Assembly: GCA_029932675.1 (NCBI GenBank) | Contig: JAOZPP010000025.1 | Span: 1-39,252, forward strand | Direction of reading: 5' to 3' | Source: a bacterium | Lineage (GTDB): Bacteria; SM23-81; DAOVCL01 | DNA: 39,252 bases | Translations under genes and position numbers: made by a program | Shown here: positions 1 to 8,118 of the stretch, piece by piece | Layout: each line of letters starts with the position of its first letter | Numbering within the stretch: position 1 is the first letter of the stretch | Notes under the pieces: model-generated | Database searches by the model: none | Told to the model about the DNA's origin: nothing | The model's input: the letters and a program-made list of their open reading frames with translations, nothing else

Positions 1-26
1 TCTTCGCCTAAAGGCGAGGGTTTTTC
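1..26 (+). terminator. Rho-independent terminator of a gene left of the window
   Basis: A 7-bp stem (positions 2-8 with 13-19, one G-T pair) closes a TAAA loop and is followed by five T residues at 21-25. This is the classic intrinsic terminator layout on the plus strand. It most likely ends a transcript that starts outside the window. Confidence 0.7.
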
Positions 27-522
27 TCCCATTCCCCGAAGGGGACAATAAAACTCTTTAAAGGCGATCGATGATTGTCAAGATATATAAACTGCTTACA
101 GGTGTCTCCCATAGATTAGTAGGTGTATTCGCTCCAATTTCCCCATTATCTATCTGCTAGAATAAGTGAGGAATGGCTCAAAATAAAGAGCTATCCGCAG
201 TATTTTGAAGAGATTGGGTATCCATGGAAACCACTATTACTAATAGGTATAACCTCCTTGGGCAACAACTGGGAATTCATTAACCTTTAAGCACTTAGCT
301 GCCAACTCTTCAAATCTTCGGCACAGATTCCTGGGAGGAGCCGGTTTTTTAGATGCAGAGATGGTTGTAAGGTTGAGGAACTATACCAGGAATATCTCCT
401 TTAGGTCTTCACCCCCCTTCCCCCATAATTGTTGATCAGCTTTCTCCGCCTGGCCACAGCGGAGAGAATCTTTAAGGGTGGTTACCATCTGGGATCATCA
501 GCCGTGTTGCTCTGGAAAGTGG
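27..522. other. Gene-free leader region
   Basis: No convincing reading frame was found on either strand between the left-edge terminator and the upp promoter. The only structure I can support is a second terminator-like hairpin at 319-350. A short plus-strand non-coding transcript ending there is possible, but no clear promoter for it was seen. Confidence 0.5.
319..350 (+). terminator. Terminator-like hairpin in gene-free DNA
   Basis: CGGC at 319-322 pairs with GCCG at 340-343, an inner TCC (329-331) pairs with GGA (337-339), and six T residues follow at 345-350. No protein gene ends upstream of it, so it either backs up the terminator at 1-26 or ends an unrecognised small RNA. Confidence 0.45.
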
Positions 523-550
523 TTGACGAAAAGGAGAAAATGGTTATATT
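523..550 (+). promoter_or_regulatory. Predicted sigma-70-type promoter of upp
   Basis: TTGACG at 523-528 and TATATT at 545-550 are separated by 16 bp, about 120 bp before the upp start. Match by eye only. Confidence 0.45.
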
Positions 551-672
551 GAGCTCCTGAAACCCCACTGGTGATTAGACTTCGAACCGAAGATCTTCAA
601 TGGCCAATGATTTTTCTGGAGAGGTCAATTTGATTCCGATATGCTGCCAGCTATTTCAAGGAGAAACCAGCT

Positions 673-1296
673 ATGGAAGGATTCACTAAAGTCTGTCATC
701 CCCTTGTTGACCACTCGTTAACCGTCTTAAGAGATAGGAAGACAAGCATAGTTGAGTTCCGGAGACATACTGCTGTCCTTTCCAAAATCCTTCTCTTAGA
801 GGCCACAAAAGGGTTAAAGGTGGTCAAGAAACCAATAGAAACCCCCTTAAGCCGCGCAGAAGGGAAGGAACTTATGGATAAAGTCGTTGTCGTACCCGTT
901 CTGCGCGCCGGCCTTGCCATGCTCTTTGCGGTGCAGGATCTGGTGGAGGAAGCGGCAGTAGGATTTGTTGGGATTCAACGAGATGAAGAGACTGCTGAGG
1001 CAAAGGAATACTACCGGAAGCTACCTCCTATCTCCGGCTCGGACAAGGTGATCGTTCTTGATCCTATGCTGGCAACGGGGGGGTCACTGGAGGGAACCTT
1101 GACCGCGCTGAAGGAAGAAGGGGCCCAGGATATTACCTTGGTTTGTATCGTGGCTGCACCGGAGGGGATAGAACGAATCAGGAAAAACCATCCGGAGGTT
1201 TCTCTCGTTACTGCGGCGATTGATGAAAAGTTAGACGCACGAAAGTTTATTGTCCCCGGATTAGGCGATTTTGGCGACCGTTATTTTGGAACCTAA
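673..1296 (+). CDS. upp: Uracil phosphoribosyltransferase
   Basis: Cytosolic pyrimidine-salvage enzyme that joins uracil to PRPP to give UMP and pyrophosphate. At 207 residues it has the usual family length. The PRPP-binding loop VLDPMLATGGS lies at residues 128-138, the conserved VPVLRAGL at 75-82, and the C-terminal uracil-binding stretch PGLGDFGDRYFGT ends the protein at 195-207 as in other Upp enzymes. The ATG is preceded by AAGGAG at 658-663. The gene stands alone: the next plus-strand gene begins about 490 bp downstream and has its own predicted promoter. No uracil permease is next to it. Identification is secure from the motifs. Confidence 0.95.
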   Translation: MEGFTKVCHPLVDHSLTVLRDRKTSIVEFRRHTAVLSKILLLEATKGLKVVKKPIETPLSRAEGKELMDKVVVVPVLRAGLAMLFAVQDLVEEAAVGFVGIQRDEETAEAKEYYRKLPPISGSDKVIVLDPMLATGGSLEGTLTALKEEGAQDITLVCIVAAPEGIERIRKNHPEVSLVTAAIDEKLDARKFIVPGLGDFGDRYFGT

Positions 1297-1626
1297 GCGT
1301 TTCTCCCCCCCCCTGGATAATGCCCAATAGGTAACTTTTGAGAGGGTTGATCCCCCCTAAATTGCTTTGTGTTCAATGACTTTTTCAAGGTCATAATACG
1401 CAAACAGCCGCTCGTGCTTTGGGAGCAGAGAAGAAGCCCCTTTCCGTTAAATAGGATCAACTTAACTGCAAGGGGGAAGCTTCTCTACGTAGCCATCCAC
1501 AAGGTCACCCATTTCTCTTCGTCCTGTGGCTTCACCTACCCCCTCCTCTCTCAGATGAGGGCATAGATGGTTTACTGACGCCTTTCCTCCATAGGGACTC
1601 CTTATTTCTTGGCGGACAAAAAAACC

Positions 1627-1655
1627 TTGACTCTGAAGATAGAATCTGTTATTAA
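1627..1655 (+). promoter_or_regulatory. Predicted promoter of the sugar ABC operon
   Basis: TTGACT at 1627-1632 and TATTAA at 1650-1655 with a 17-bp spacer. A transcript from here would have a leader of roughly 125 nt before the first permease. Confidence 0.5.
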
Positions 1656-1686
1656 AGACGATGTGGCAGTTTGCAAGAATCAGTTG

Positions 1687-1733
1687 GAGTAGGGGGGGAA
1701 CAATTAACTCCCCTCAATAGAACCCTCCTACTC
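1687..1733 (+). promoter_or_regulatory. Leader hairpin before the ABC operon
   Basis: GAGTAGG at 1687-1693 is perfectly complementary to CCTACTC at 1727-1733, and an inner G-run (1694-1698) can pair with either of two C-runs between the arms. The structure sits between the predicted promoter and the first gene. No T-run follows, so it is not an ordinary terminator. It could protect the mRNA or regulate it. Confidence 0.4.
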
Positions 1734-1788
1734 ATCACTGATCAAGGAAGTGGGAAAGTTCTCTAAGGAATCAAGGAGATTCACGGAG

Positions 1789-2742
1789 ATGAAGGTAAGT
1801 GGCTATAGGAAGAGACTCTCCCCCCTCTTCTATCTTCTACCTGCTCTGGTTATTATTATTGCCTTCAGGCTATTGCCCATCCTCTACTCTTTCTTCGTCA
1901 GTTTCTTCGAGTGGAAGTTAAAGAGGGGAGCATTCGTCGGCTTAGGACAATACAAAACCCTTCTCCACGACCCAATTTTCTGGAAATCCCTCCTCAATAC
2001 GGCATATTTTGTCTTAGGGACTGTGCCCACAAGTCTATTGCTCTCGCTCTTCTTTGCCGTCTTGCTTAATCAGAGGATAAGAGCAATGGGAGCTTACAGG
2101 ACAACCTTTTTCCTCCCCGTAATCACCTCTTTGGTAGCAGTCTCTATGGTCTGGAAGTGGATTTATCACCCCAGATTAGGGTTGGCCAATTTCCTCTTAG
2201 GCCTAATCGGAATAAAACCCTTGGGGTGGTTAAATGAACCCACAGGTATCTTTAAGCTCACCGCCAACAGTATCGGCCTCTCCATTCCCAATTGGCTGGG
2301 TGGTCCCAGTTTGGCTCTGGTAGCTATCATCATAATGAGCGTCTGGAAGGGGTTGGGTTACAATATCGTTCTCTTTTTGGCTGGCCTGCAGAACATCCCT
2401 AAGCAACTCTATGAGGCAGCCCGGATAGATGGGGCAGGGCCCTTCCGTTCCTTCAGGAGGATAACCTGGCCTCTACTTTCCCCAACGACATTTTATGTGC
2501 TCTTAATGACCACCATCGTCTCCTTTCAGGTCTTTACTCAGATCTACCTGATGACTGGCCCACCTGTAGGGGGGCCTCAGGGAACGACTAAGGTGATTGT
2601 CTATTACCTATTCGAGAAAGGGTTTGATGCTGGATTTGACAGGGGATATGCCAGTGCAATTGCCTTAGTGCTCTTTAGTATTATCCTCTCCCTTACCCTT
2701 TTGCAAAGGAAGTTAGTGGAAAGGAAAGTCCACTATGGATAG
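1789..2742 (+). CDS. Sugar ABC transporter permease, MalF/UgpA type
   Basis: Inner-membrane subunit of a carbohydrate-type ABC importer (binding-protein-dependent transport permease family). The protein is strongly hydrophobic with about six membrane segments. Near the C-terminal third it carries the EAA loop (EAARIDGAGPF, then WPLLSP) that docks on the ATPase. I place the start at the ATG at 1789, with AAGGAG at 1773-1778 ten bases upstream. An in-frame GTG at 1750 would add 13 charged residues and has its purine-rich box almost touching it. The stop overlaps the start of the next permease by 8 bp, indicating translational coupling. Substrate is not identifiable from sequence alone. Confidence 0.88.
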   Translation: MKVSGYRKRLSPLFYLLPALVIIIAFRLLPILYSFFVSFFEWKLKRGAFVGLGQYKTLLHDPIFWKSLLNTAYFVLGTVPTSLLLSLFFAVLLNQRIRAMGAYRTTFFLPVITSLVAVSMVWKWIYHPRLGLANFLLGLIGIKPLGWLNEPTGIFKLTANSIGLSIPNWLGGPSLALVAIIIMSVWKGLGYNIVLFLAGLQNIPKQLYEAARIDGAGPFRSFRRITWPLLSPTTFYVLLMTTIVSFQVFTQIYLMTGPPVGGPQGTTKVIVYYLFEKGFDAGFDRGYASAIALVLFSIILSLTLLQRKLVERKVHYG

Positions 2743-3559
2743 AGGCCAGTGGAGCAAAATTCCCATCCACCTTAGCTTGATCATCGGTGGAGTAGCTGCT
2801 ATTACACCCTTTCTCTGGATGGTTTCTACCTCCCTCAAACTCCCTCCAGAGGCCCTCAAATTCCCCCCCAGCCTCCTCCCCCATCTCCCCCAATGGGCAA
2901 ACTATCTGGAGGCATGGAGGGAGGCTCCATTTGCCAGGTATTTCCTGAATACCATATTCGTCTCTTCCTCGGTGGTCTGTTCTGTCCTCTTCACCTCTGC
3001 GCTTGCCGCCTTTGCCTTCTCCTGGCTGGAGTTCAAAGGAAGGGAGGCTCTTTTTGTGGGTTTCTTATCTATGATGATGGTCCCAATGGTCGTCTATCTC
3101 GTCCCTTCCTATATCATCCTTTACAAATTGAAGTGGTTGGATACCTATTGGGCTCTGATCATCCCTTGGGGGGCAAATGTCTTTAGTATCTTCCTTCTTC
3201 GACAGCATTTTAAGACCATCCCTCGGGATCTCTATGATGCGGCAATCATCGATGGCTGCAGCCCCTTCGGCTTCCTCTGGAGGGTTGTCCTCCCCCTCTC
3301 TAAGGCTGTCTTGGTCACCGTCGCTCTCTTCTCCCTTATTGGAAGCTGGAATAGTTTTATGTGGCCCCTGGTGGTTACTAATTCTGACAAGATGAGGGTC
3401 ATCCAAGTAGGATTAGCCAACTTCTCCCAGGAGTCAGGAACAAGGTGGACCCTCCTTATGGCTGCCTCCACCTTTTGTGTGGCTCCCCTCCTTCTGGTCT
3501 TCTTCTTTGCCCAAAAGAAGATAATCTCAAGCTTTGCCCGTTCTGGGCTAAAAGAATAG
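2735..3559 (+). CDS. Sugar ABC transporter permease, MalG/UgpE type
   Basis: Second inner-membrane subunit of the importer, 274 residues, the usual size for the MalG class. It has multiple hydrophobic segments and an EAA loop (DAAIIDGCSPF, then LPLSK) in the C-terminal half. It overlaps the upstream permease by 8 bp and is followed 9 bp later by the solute-binding protein, so the three genes form one operon. No ATP-binding subunit is encoded nearby. In many bacteria a shared MalK/MsmK-like ATPase from another locus serves such transporters, which I infer here. Confidence 0.88.
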   Translation: MDRGQWSKIPIHLSLIIGGVAAITPFLWMVSTSLKLPPEALKFPPSLLPHLPQWANYLEAWREAPFARYFLNTIFVSSSVVCSVLFTSALAAFAFSWLEFKGREALFVGFLSMMMVPMVVYLVPSYIILYKLKWLDTYWALIIPWGANVFSIFLLRQHFKTIPRDLYDAAIIDGCSPFGFLWRVVLPLSKAVLVTVALFSLIGSWNSFMWPLVVTNSDKMRVIQVGLANFSQESGTRWTLLMAASTFCVAPLLLVFFFAQKKIISSFARSGLKE

Positions 3560-3568
3560 GAGGCATCA

Positions 3569-4861
3569 ATGCTTAAACGATTACCCTATCTTCTCATTCT
3601 CCTCACTGTCCTTTCCTTGATTGGCTGTGGAAAGCGGCAAGAGAAGGGGAAAACGGAGATTACCTTCTGGCATGCTATGGGTGGGCCTTTAGGGAAGACA
3701 CTTAACGGCTTGATAGAGAAGTTCAACCAAGCCAACCCCGATGTAAGGATAAAGGCGGTGAGCATGGGGACCTACACGGCCTTAAGCCAGAAGATAATGG
3801 CCTCTGTCTCCGCTGGAAATCCTCCAACCATTGCTCAAGTTTACGAAAACTGGACAATAGGTTTGATAGAGGGCGGTGCTTTGGTTCCTCTACAAGAGCT
3901 CATGGATGAAGATCCATCCTTCGGCCCAGAGGAGCTTGCAGACTTTTTCCCAGTCTTCTTGAAGGGAAATACCTACCAGGATACCCTATGGACATTCCCC
4001 TTCAACAAGGGACTTCCCGCTCTCTATTACAACAGGGAGATGTTTCGCGAGGCCGGCCTTGACCCTAATACCCCTCCCCGAACCTGGCTGGAGTTTCTGA
4101 ACTATGCCCAGAAGCTAACCAAAGATAAAGATGGGGATGGAACCCCCGATCAGTGGGGAACAGCCTTCTCCATACCCACCTGTATGGCCATCTTTCAATC
4201 AATGCTTCTGCAAAACGGTGGTCGGATCCTCGATCTTCGGAAAAGAGAGGCCCTCTTTGCCAGCCCCATAGGAATAGACGCCTTGGAGTTCTTAGTTGAC
4301 CTGGTAAAAAGGTATAAAGTGGCCTATATCACCTCTGGTGCCTATGAGCATCAGACAGACTTTGCCGCCGGTCGGGTGGCAATGATCCAAGGCCACATTG
4401 TTTCTCTTACTTATATGAAACCCCAACTTACGTTTAGCCCCGGGATAGCTCCCATCCCTCAGGGGAAGAAAAAGGCAGTGATGGTCACCGGAACCAATAT
4501 AGCTGTCTTCAAATCTTCAACCCCTGCTCAGAGGAAAGCGGCCTGGAAGTTCATCAAGTGGTTCACCGACACTCCACAGACAGCTCAATGGTCTAAGGGC
4601 ACAAACTACGTCCCGGTGCGCCGCTCAGCCCTTCAGACACCAGCCCTGGGGGAGAGATTCCAAGAAATCCCTGGTTTGAGGGAGACGATGATGCAGATAG
4701 AATATGCAGTTGGTCAACCCAAATGCGCTGCTTGGTTTGAGGGGAGAAGATATTTAGAGGAGGATGCCATCGAAGGAGCGATGAGAGGGTACGTGAGCGC
4801 AGAGAAGGGCCTAAAAAAAGCAGCCAAGAAGCTTAATCGAGAGTTGCAGAAGAAAAAGTAA
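3569..4861 (+). CDS. Extracellular solute-binding lipoprotein (family 1) of the ABC importer
   Basis: Captures the substrate outside the inner membrane and delivers it to the two permeases. The 430-residue protein begins with a lipoprotein signal peptide whose lipobox LIGC ends at Cys20. The mature part starts with TEITFWHAMGG, typical of the family-1 (maltose/multiple sugar) class. A calcium-loop-like segment DKDGDGTPDQWG lies near residue 190, a feature seen in a number of sugar-binding proteins. GGAGG just before the ATG serves as ribosome binding site. Sugar or glycerol-phosphate-like substrates are likely, but which one cannot be read from sequence. Confidence 0.9.
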   Translation: MLKRLPYLLILLTVLSLIGCGKRQEKGKTEITFWHAMGGPLGKTLNGLIEKFNQANPDVRIKAVSMGTYTALSQKIMASVSAGNPPTIAQVYENWTIGLIEGGALVPLQELMDEDPSFGPEELADFFPVFLKGNTYQDTLWTFPFNKGLPALYYNREMFREAGLDPNTPPRTWLEFLNYAQKLTKDKDGDGTPDQWGTAFSIPTCMAIFQSMLLQNGGRILDLRKREALFASPIGIDALEFLVDLVKRYKVAYITSGAYEHQTDFAAGRVAMIQGHIVSLTYMKPQLTFSPGIAPIPQGKKKAVMVTGTNIAVFKSSTPAQRKAAWKFIKWFTDTPQTAQWSKGTNYVPVRRSALQTPALGERFQEIPGLRETMMQIEYAVGQPKCAAWFEGRRYLEEDAIEGAMRGYVSAEKGLKKAAKKLNRELQKKK

Positions 4862-5030
4862 ATCTTTATCCTCCTAAGATCTCTGACAATATGGGTGAGC
4901 AAAATGGATGATCCTGTGCTCCTTCCGTTGAACTTGTCCCCCTCGGTAAAATTTTCCAGATATTCTGCTTGACAGGGCAACTGAAATAAGTTTTCTTTTT
5001 GAAAATAAAATTCATATAGGGGAGGAAACT

Positions 5031-6488
5031 ATGAAAATTTGTACTTCTCTGGCTCTAATCCTTTTTACTTTCTTGGTTCCAGTGGGCAAGATATGGGGAG
5101 CTAATCCAGGGGATGTGATAATATCGGAAATCTATCCTGATCCACCGGGAAAATATGATGGAGCAGAATTTATCGAATTTTACAACACAACGGACAGCAC
5201 CATTGATCTAAGTGGCTGGCAAATTGCCGGAACGGAGTATGAAGGAACTTGTGGCGGGGAGGATTTCTGGGCATTCCCCCCGGGGACCGAAATTCAGGCT
5301 CACAGCTACTTGATTGTAGCCAAAGATGTAGATGACGATGGGTTCTCAGAGGAGTTTGGTTTCAACCCAGATTTCGAACTATATGACGAAAGCTTCTTCG
5401 CCGATAACGACAACCCCCAGGTGGCTAATATGATCCTCCTCACCCCCGATCCAGAGACCGGGTATAGCGATGAAATCGGCCTCATTCCCGGGAATGGATA
5501 TGGCGCCAGATGCGCCACCTACAATCAATATGATGCCCTCTACCTTTATGATGGAACAGGGGGAAACCATGGCAACCTAATCGACGCCATCGAGTATTGG
5601 GATTCATACAACTGCACCACCGAACCGTGTACCGATGTGCCCGGCCTTCCCTTTGATTACCTTCCACCAACAGGTATGGCCCTAAGCCGGGATGCACTAA
5701 ATACCGATATGGATAACTCCAGTATCGATTTCACCATCCGGGAACCTTCGCCCGGAGGCCCCCCCGCTCAAGGGGTGGGAGTGGCCACAATCGAGCCGAA
5801 GACGGTTGATTTCGCTACTTCCGGAATTGCCGAAAGGATAACCATCTATAGCGATAGTGTAGGAATAACTCTCACCCAAATAGAGGTTGAGATCCCCAAT
5901 GGATGGACCTGGCAAACTCCTGGGGAGATGGGAATTAACCTCTCCGGACCAGGATTCCCAGATACCACATTCTTTGATACCACACTCAGCGACTCTTCGA
6001 GGATCGTAATTGGGGGAGCATCGATTACGGACATCAATTATGGGAAGATAGAGATTTTAGACTTGACCTCGTCCAATTATCCTGGTTATTACAACTTTCA
6101 GGTAAGGACAGCTTATAACGAACACAAACTCACCCCTATAAAGTCCTCCCCAAAGGTATACGTTAAGGGCGTGACGAAAGCCGCTTTGTCTGTCCCCCCT
6201 CATCCCTTTGTTCCAGATTTAGGGGAAAGGCTCGAGGTCAAATTCTCCTCCCCTCCCGGGAATGATATGGTTCTTAAACTCTTTGATTTGGAAGGGAGGG
6301 TGGTGGTCACCTTGTTTGATGGTTTATCCTCGGGGGGAATGGAAACCATCCATTGGGATGGACGCAATGAGCTCTTCGAACAAGTACCCATCGGGGTATA
6401 TATCCTTTACCTTGAGGCCACAGATGCCAAGACAGGGGAGACCACCACGGCCAAGGCCCCAGTGGTGGTGGCTACGAGATTGGATTGA
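5031..6488 (+). CDS. Secreted lamin-tail-domain protein with FlgD-like C-terminal Ig domain
   Basis: Exported protein of 485 residues. A signal peptide covers about residues 1-24 (hydrophobic core, then GKIWGA). A lamin-tail domain follows, with the diagnostic start DVIISEIYPDP and the motif GAEFIEFYN...IDLSGWQI, at about 27-110 and probably extending to 230. The middle is beta-rich. The last roughly 90 residues resemble a FlgD-type Ig-like domain (KLFDLEGRVV, IHWDGRN, PIGVYILYLEA) found at the C-terminus of many secreted proteins in FCB-group bacteria. Lamin-tail domains often occur in secreted nucleases, phosphatases and surface proteins; no catalytic motif is visible here. The start has a strong GGGGAGGAAACT-ATG context. 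Confidence 0.78.
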   Translation: MKICTSLALILFTFLVPVGKIWGANPGDVIISEIYPDPPGKYDGAEFIEFYNTTDSTIDLSGWQIAGTEYEGTCGGEDFWAFPPGTEIQAHSYLIVAKDVDDDGFSEEFGFNPDFELYDESFFADNDNPQVANMILLTPDPETGYSDEIGLIPGNGYGARCATYNQYDALYLYDGTGGNHGNLIDAIEYWDSYNCTTEPCTDVPGLPFDYLPPTGMALSRDALNTDMDNSSIDFTIREPSPGGPPAQGVGVATIEPKTVDFATSGIAERITIYSDSVGITLTQIEVEIPNGWTWQTPGEMGINLSGPGFPDTTFFDTTLSDSSRIVIGGASITDINYGKIEILDLTSSNYPGYYNFQVRTAYNEHKLTPIKSSPKVYVKGVTKAALSVPPHPFVPDLGERLEVKFSSPPGNDMVLKLFDLEGRVVVTLFDGLSSGGMETIHWDGRNELFEQVPIGVYILYLEATDAKTGETTTAKAPVVVATRLD

Positions 6489-6508
6489 GGGTATAAAAAA
6501 TTATACCC
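6489..6508 (+). promoter_or_regulatory. Perfect 8-bp hairpin between two genes
   Basis: GGGTATAA (6489-6496) and TTATACCC (6501-6508) are exact complements around an AAAA loop. The stem begins at the base after the upstream stop codon and ends 8 bases before the next ATG. There is no T-run after it. It may act as a weak terminator, a processing site or a control on translation of the downstream gene, which lacks a good ribosome binding site. Confidence 0.45.
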
Positions 6509-6516
6509 TAATAGGG

Positions 6517-7128
6517 ATGAGAATTGAATTCCTTGTCTCAATCGTTGCCCTCCTGGCCATTTGTTCAAGTGAGGTAGAAGCGGCGCCAGCCAGAGAGGTA
6601 AACCTGGGATTAGGTAAGCAAGTAGCGATCTCTTATTTAGGTGGATTTGGAGGGGCAATGATGGGAGGAATGATGGGAGGTCTGACCTATTGGATAACAG
6701 CAACAGAGAAGCAAAAGAGGGAGGATAAACATAGTTGGTTCCCCTCATCGGTGGTCTATTTCTTTGCTGGAGTTGCACTGGGTTACCCCACAGGCAGTGC
6801 AACCCTATTACATCTAAACGACAGGAGTTCCTCATTCCCCTGGATGATGGCTGGAGCCCTAGGGACTGAGCTCGGTGTCACCGGATTTGTTGCCCTTGCT
6901 GCTCATTACGACCACCCTACCCTGGCTAAAGTCTCTTTGTGGGGTTATCTCCTCGTCCCTTTAGGCGGGGTGATAGCCTTCAACCGAACAAGGGGAAGGG
7001 CCTTAAGATACGGTGATGCTATCTTAGAGATTAGGAACGGTGGGTTAAACCTTTGTTTCCCTAAGATTATTGTTAAACCGAAAACCGTTCAACGCTTAGG
7101 CCTCGATTTGATCAGGTTGAAATTCTAA
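6517..7128 (+). CDS. Exported or membrane protein of unknown function
   Basis: I do not recognise this 203-residue protein. It starts with a probable signal peptide (MRIEFLVSIVALLAICSSEVEA) followed by a glycine- and methionine-rich hydrophobic stretch GGFGGAMMGGMMGG and two or three further hydrophobic segments (around FFAGVALGYPTGSATLL and YLLVPLGGVIAF). This suggests a small membrane protein in the envelope. An upstream in-frame start at 6262 would run through the preceding gene in another frame. The ATG at 6517, right before the signal peptide, is the only start that makes biological sense. The gene lies between two other envelope proteins. A short hairpin (TGGCTT-AG-AAGCCA) follows at 7148-7161. 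Confidence 0.65.
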   Translation: MRIEFLVSIVALLAICSSEVEAAPAREVNLGLGKQVAISYLGGFGGAMMGGMMGGLTYWITATEKQKREDKHSWFPSSVVYFFAGVALGYPTGSATLLHLNDRSSSFPWMMAGALGTELGVTGFVALAAHYDHPTLAKVSLWGYLLVPLGGVIAFNRTRGRALRYGDAILEIRNGGLNLCFPKIIVKPKTVQRLGLDLIRLKF

Positions 7129-7233
7129 GGTTATTTACAACTCCTGATGGCTTAGAAGCCAATTCTTGGACCTATTAACTATTGCCGCTGAGAGCTGGAT
7201 AAAAGCACAAACACTTAAAAAGGAGGCTTATAA

Positions 7234-8109
7234 TTGAAAAGGATGATCATTCTGGGGACAGTTGTTCTTACCCTGCTTTTCGCCGAGCAGGGATTGGCCA
7301 TCTTCCCTGATTTAGGGCCCAGCGCGCGCGCAAAGGCTATGGGGGGCTCATTTGTAGCCCTGGCAGATGATGGGTTTGCTATCCACTACAATCCTGCTGG
7401 TCTCTGTCAGGTAACCGATTATCAGTTCCACTCTTCTTACCAGAGGCCATTTGGCCTTAACTTCCTCTCCCATAGTTGGTTCGACCTGACTATTCCCATT
7501 GGTCGGTATGGGACCCTGGGGTTCTCCTTTCAAAAGCAGGGGGTGGAATATAGGGGAGTGGCTATGGAGGCGGAGAAAACTCTCCAATTCGGGCATGGCT
7601 TCAGGTTAATGGGAGATATCCACAGTTGGCTCTCCTTGGGATATACCCTTAACCTTTATTCCTTAGAGTTCGGAAAGTCTGTGGGGGGAGTGGAACTAGG
7701 CTCTGCCCACACCTTCGGCATAAATATCGGGGGTTTAGCAGGGCTATGGAGGAGGACAAGATTGGGGTTTCTGGCCCGCAACATCAACAATCCCCAGATG
7801 GGGAAGAATACCAAATTTGACCTCCCTCAAAGCATTGTTGTCGGGGTTTGCTACTCCCCCTACAAGGGAGTGGAGACCAACTGGGATGTGGTGAAAGAAC
7901 TAAACCAAGAGACCCAACTCCACTTTGGGGTGGAAAGCATGGTAACCAAATCCCTTATCCTCAGGGTTGGGCTTCAGAACAACCCTAACCTCTATACCTT
8001 GGGGATGGGCATCAACTACCAGGGCATCTCCTTCGATTATGGCTTCTCTTACAATTCCCAGCCAGGTTCTACCCATCAGTTGACCTTGGGTTACCGGATC
8101 GAGAGATAG
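7234..8109 (+). CDS. Outer-membrane beta-barrel protein, PorV/UPF0164 family
   Basis: Predicted outer-membrane barrel of 291 residues. After a signal peptide it carries the family hallmark ARAKAMGGSFVALADDGFAIHYNPAGL-type start near residues 30-58, with alternating polar/aromatic strands to the end and a C-terminal strand ending YRIER. PorV-like proteins include a type IX secretion component in Bacteroidota and other transport barrels; the exact role here is unknown. The start is a TTG at 7234, supported by AAAAAGGAGG at 7217-7226. It opens a compact run of four genes (gaps 9, 15 and 12 bp) with the helix-hairpin-helix barrel, a second barrel and a 5'-nucleotidase, so these products probably function together at the envelope. 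Confidence 0.78.
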   Translation: MKRMIILGTVVLTLLFAEQGLAIFPDLGPSARAKAMGGSFVALADDGFAIHYNPAGLCQVTDYQFHSSYQRPFGLNFLSHSWFDLTIPIGRYGTLGFSFQKQGVEYRGVAMEAEKTLQFGHGFRLMGDIHSWLSLGYTLNLYSLEFGKSVGGVELGSAHTFGINIGGLAGLWRRTRLGFLARNINNPQMGKNTKFDLPQSIVVGVCYSPYKGVETNWDVVKELNQETQLHFGVESMVTKSLILRVGLQNNPNLYTLGMGINYQGISFDYGFSYNSQPGSTHQLTLGYRIER

Positions 8110-8118
8110 GAGGGGCAG

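Larger units (their letters stand above)
1297..1788. other. Intergenic region upstream of the ABC transporter
   Basis: A possible 65-residue frame at 1369-1566 has no ribosome binding site, no recognisable motif and a composition unlike the neighbouring proteins, so I do not call it. The region holds an imperfect hairpin around 1424-1485 (AGAGAAG and CTTCTCT arms), a promoter at 1627-1655 and a strong leader hairpin at 1687-1733. Confidence 0.5.

Noticed and set aside
1369-1566. Open frame of 65 codons between upp and the ABC operon
   Set aside because: No ribosome binding site, no recognisable motif, and it overlaps an inverted repeat; looks like chance.
4970-5030. TTGACA at 4970-4975 as promoter of the lamin-tail gene
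   Set aside because: No acceptable -10 hexamer at 16-18 bp; the region is AT-rich but the match is too weak to report.
6262-6516. Upstream extension of the small membrane protein gene
   Set aside because: It runs inside the lamin-tail gene in another frame; the signal peptide begins at the ATG at 6517.
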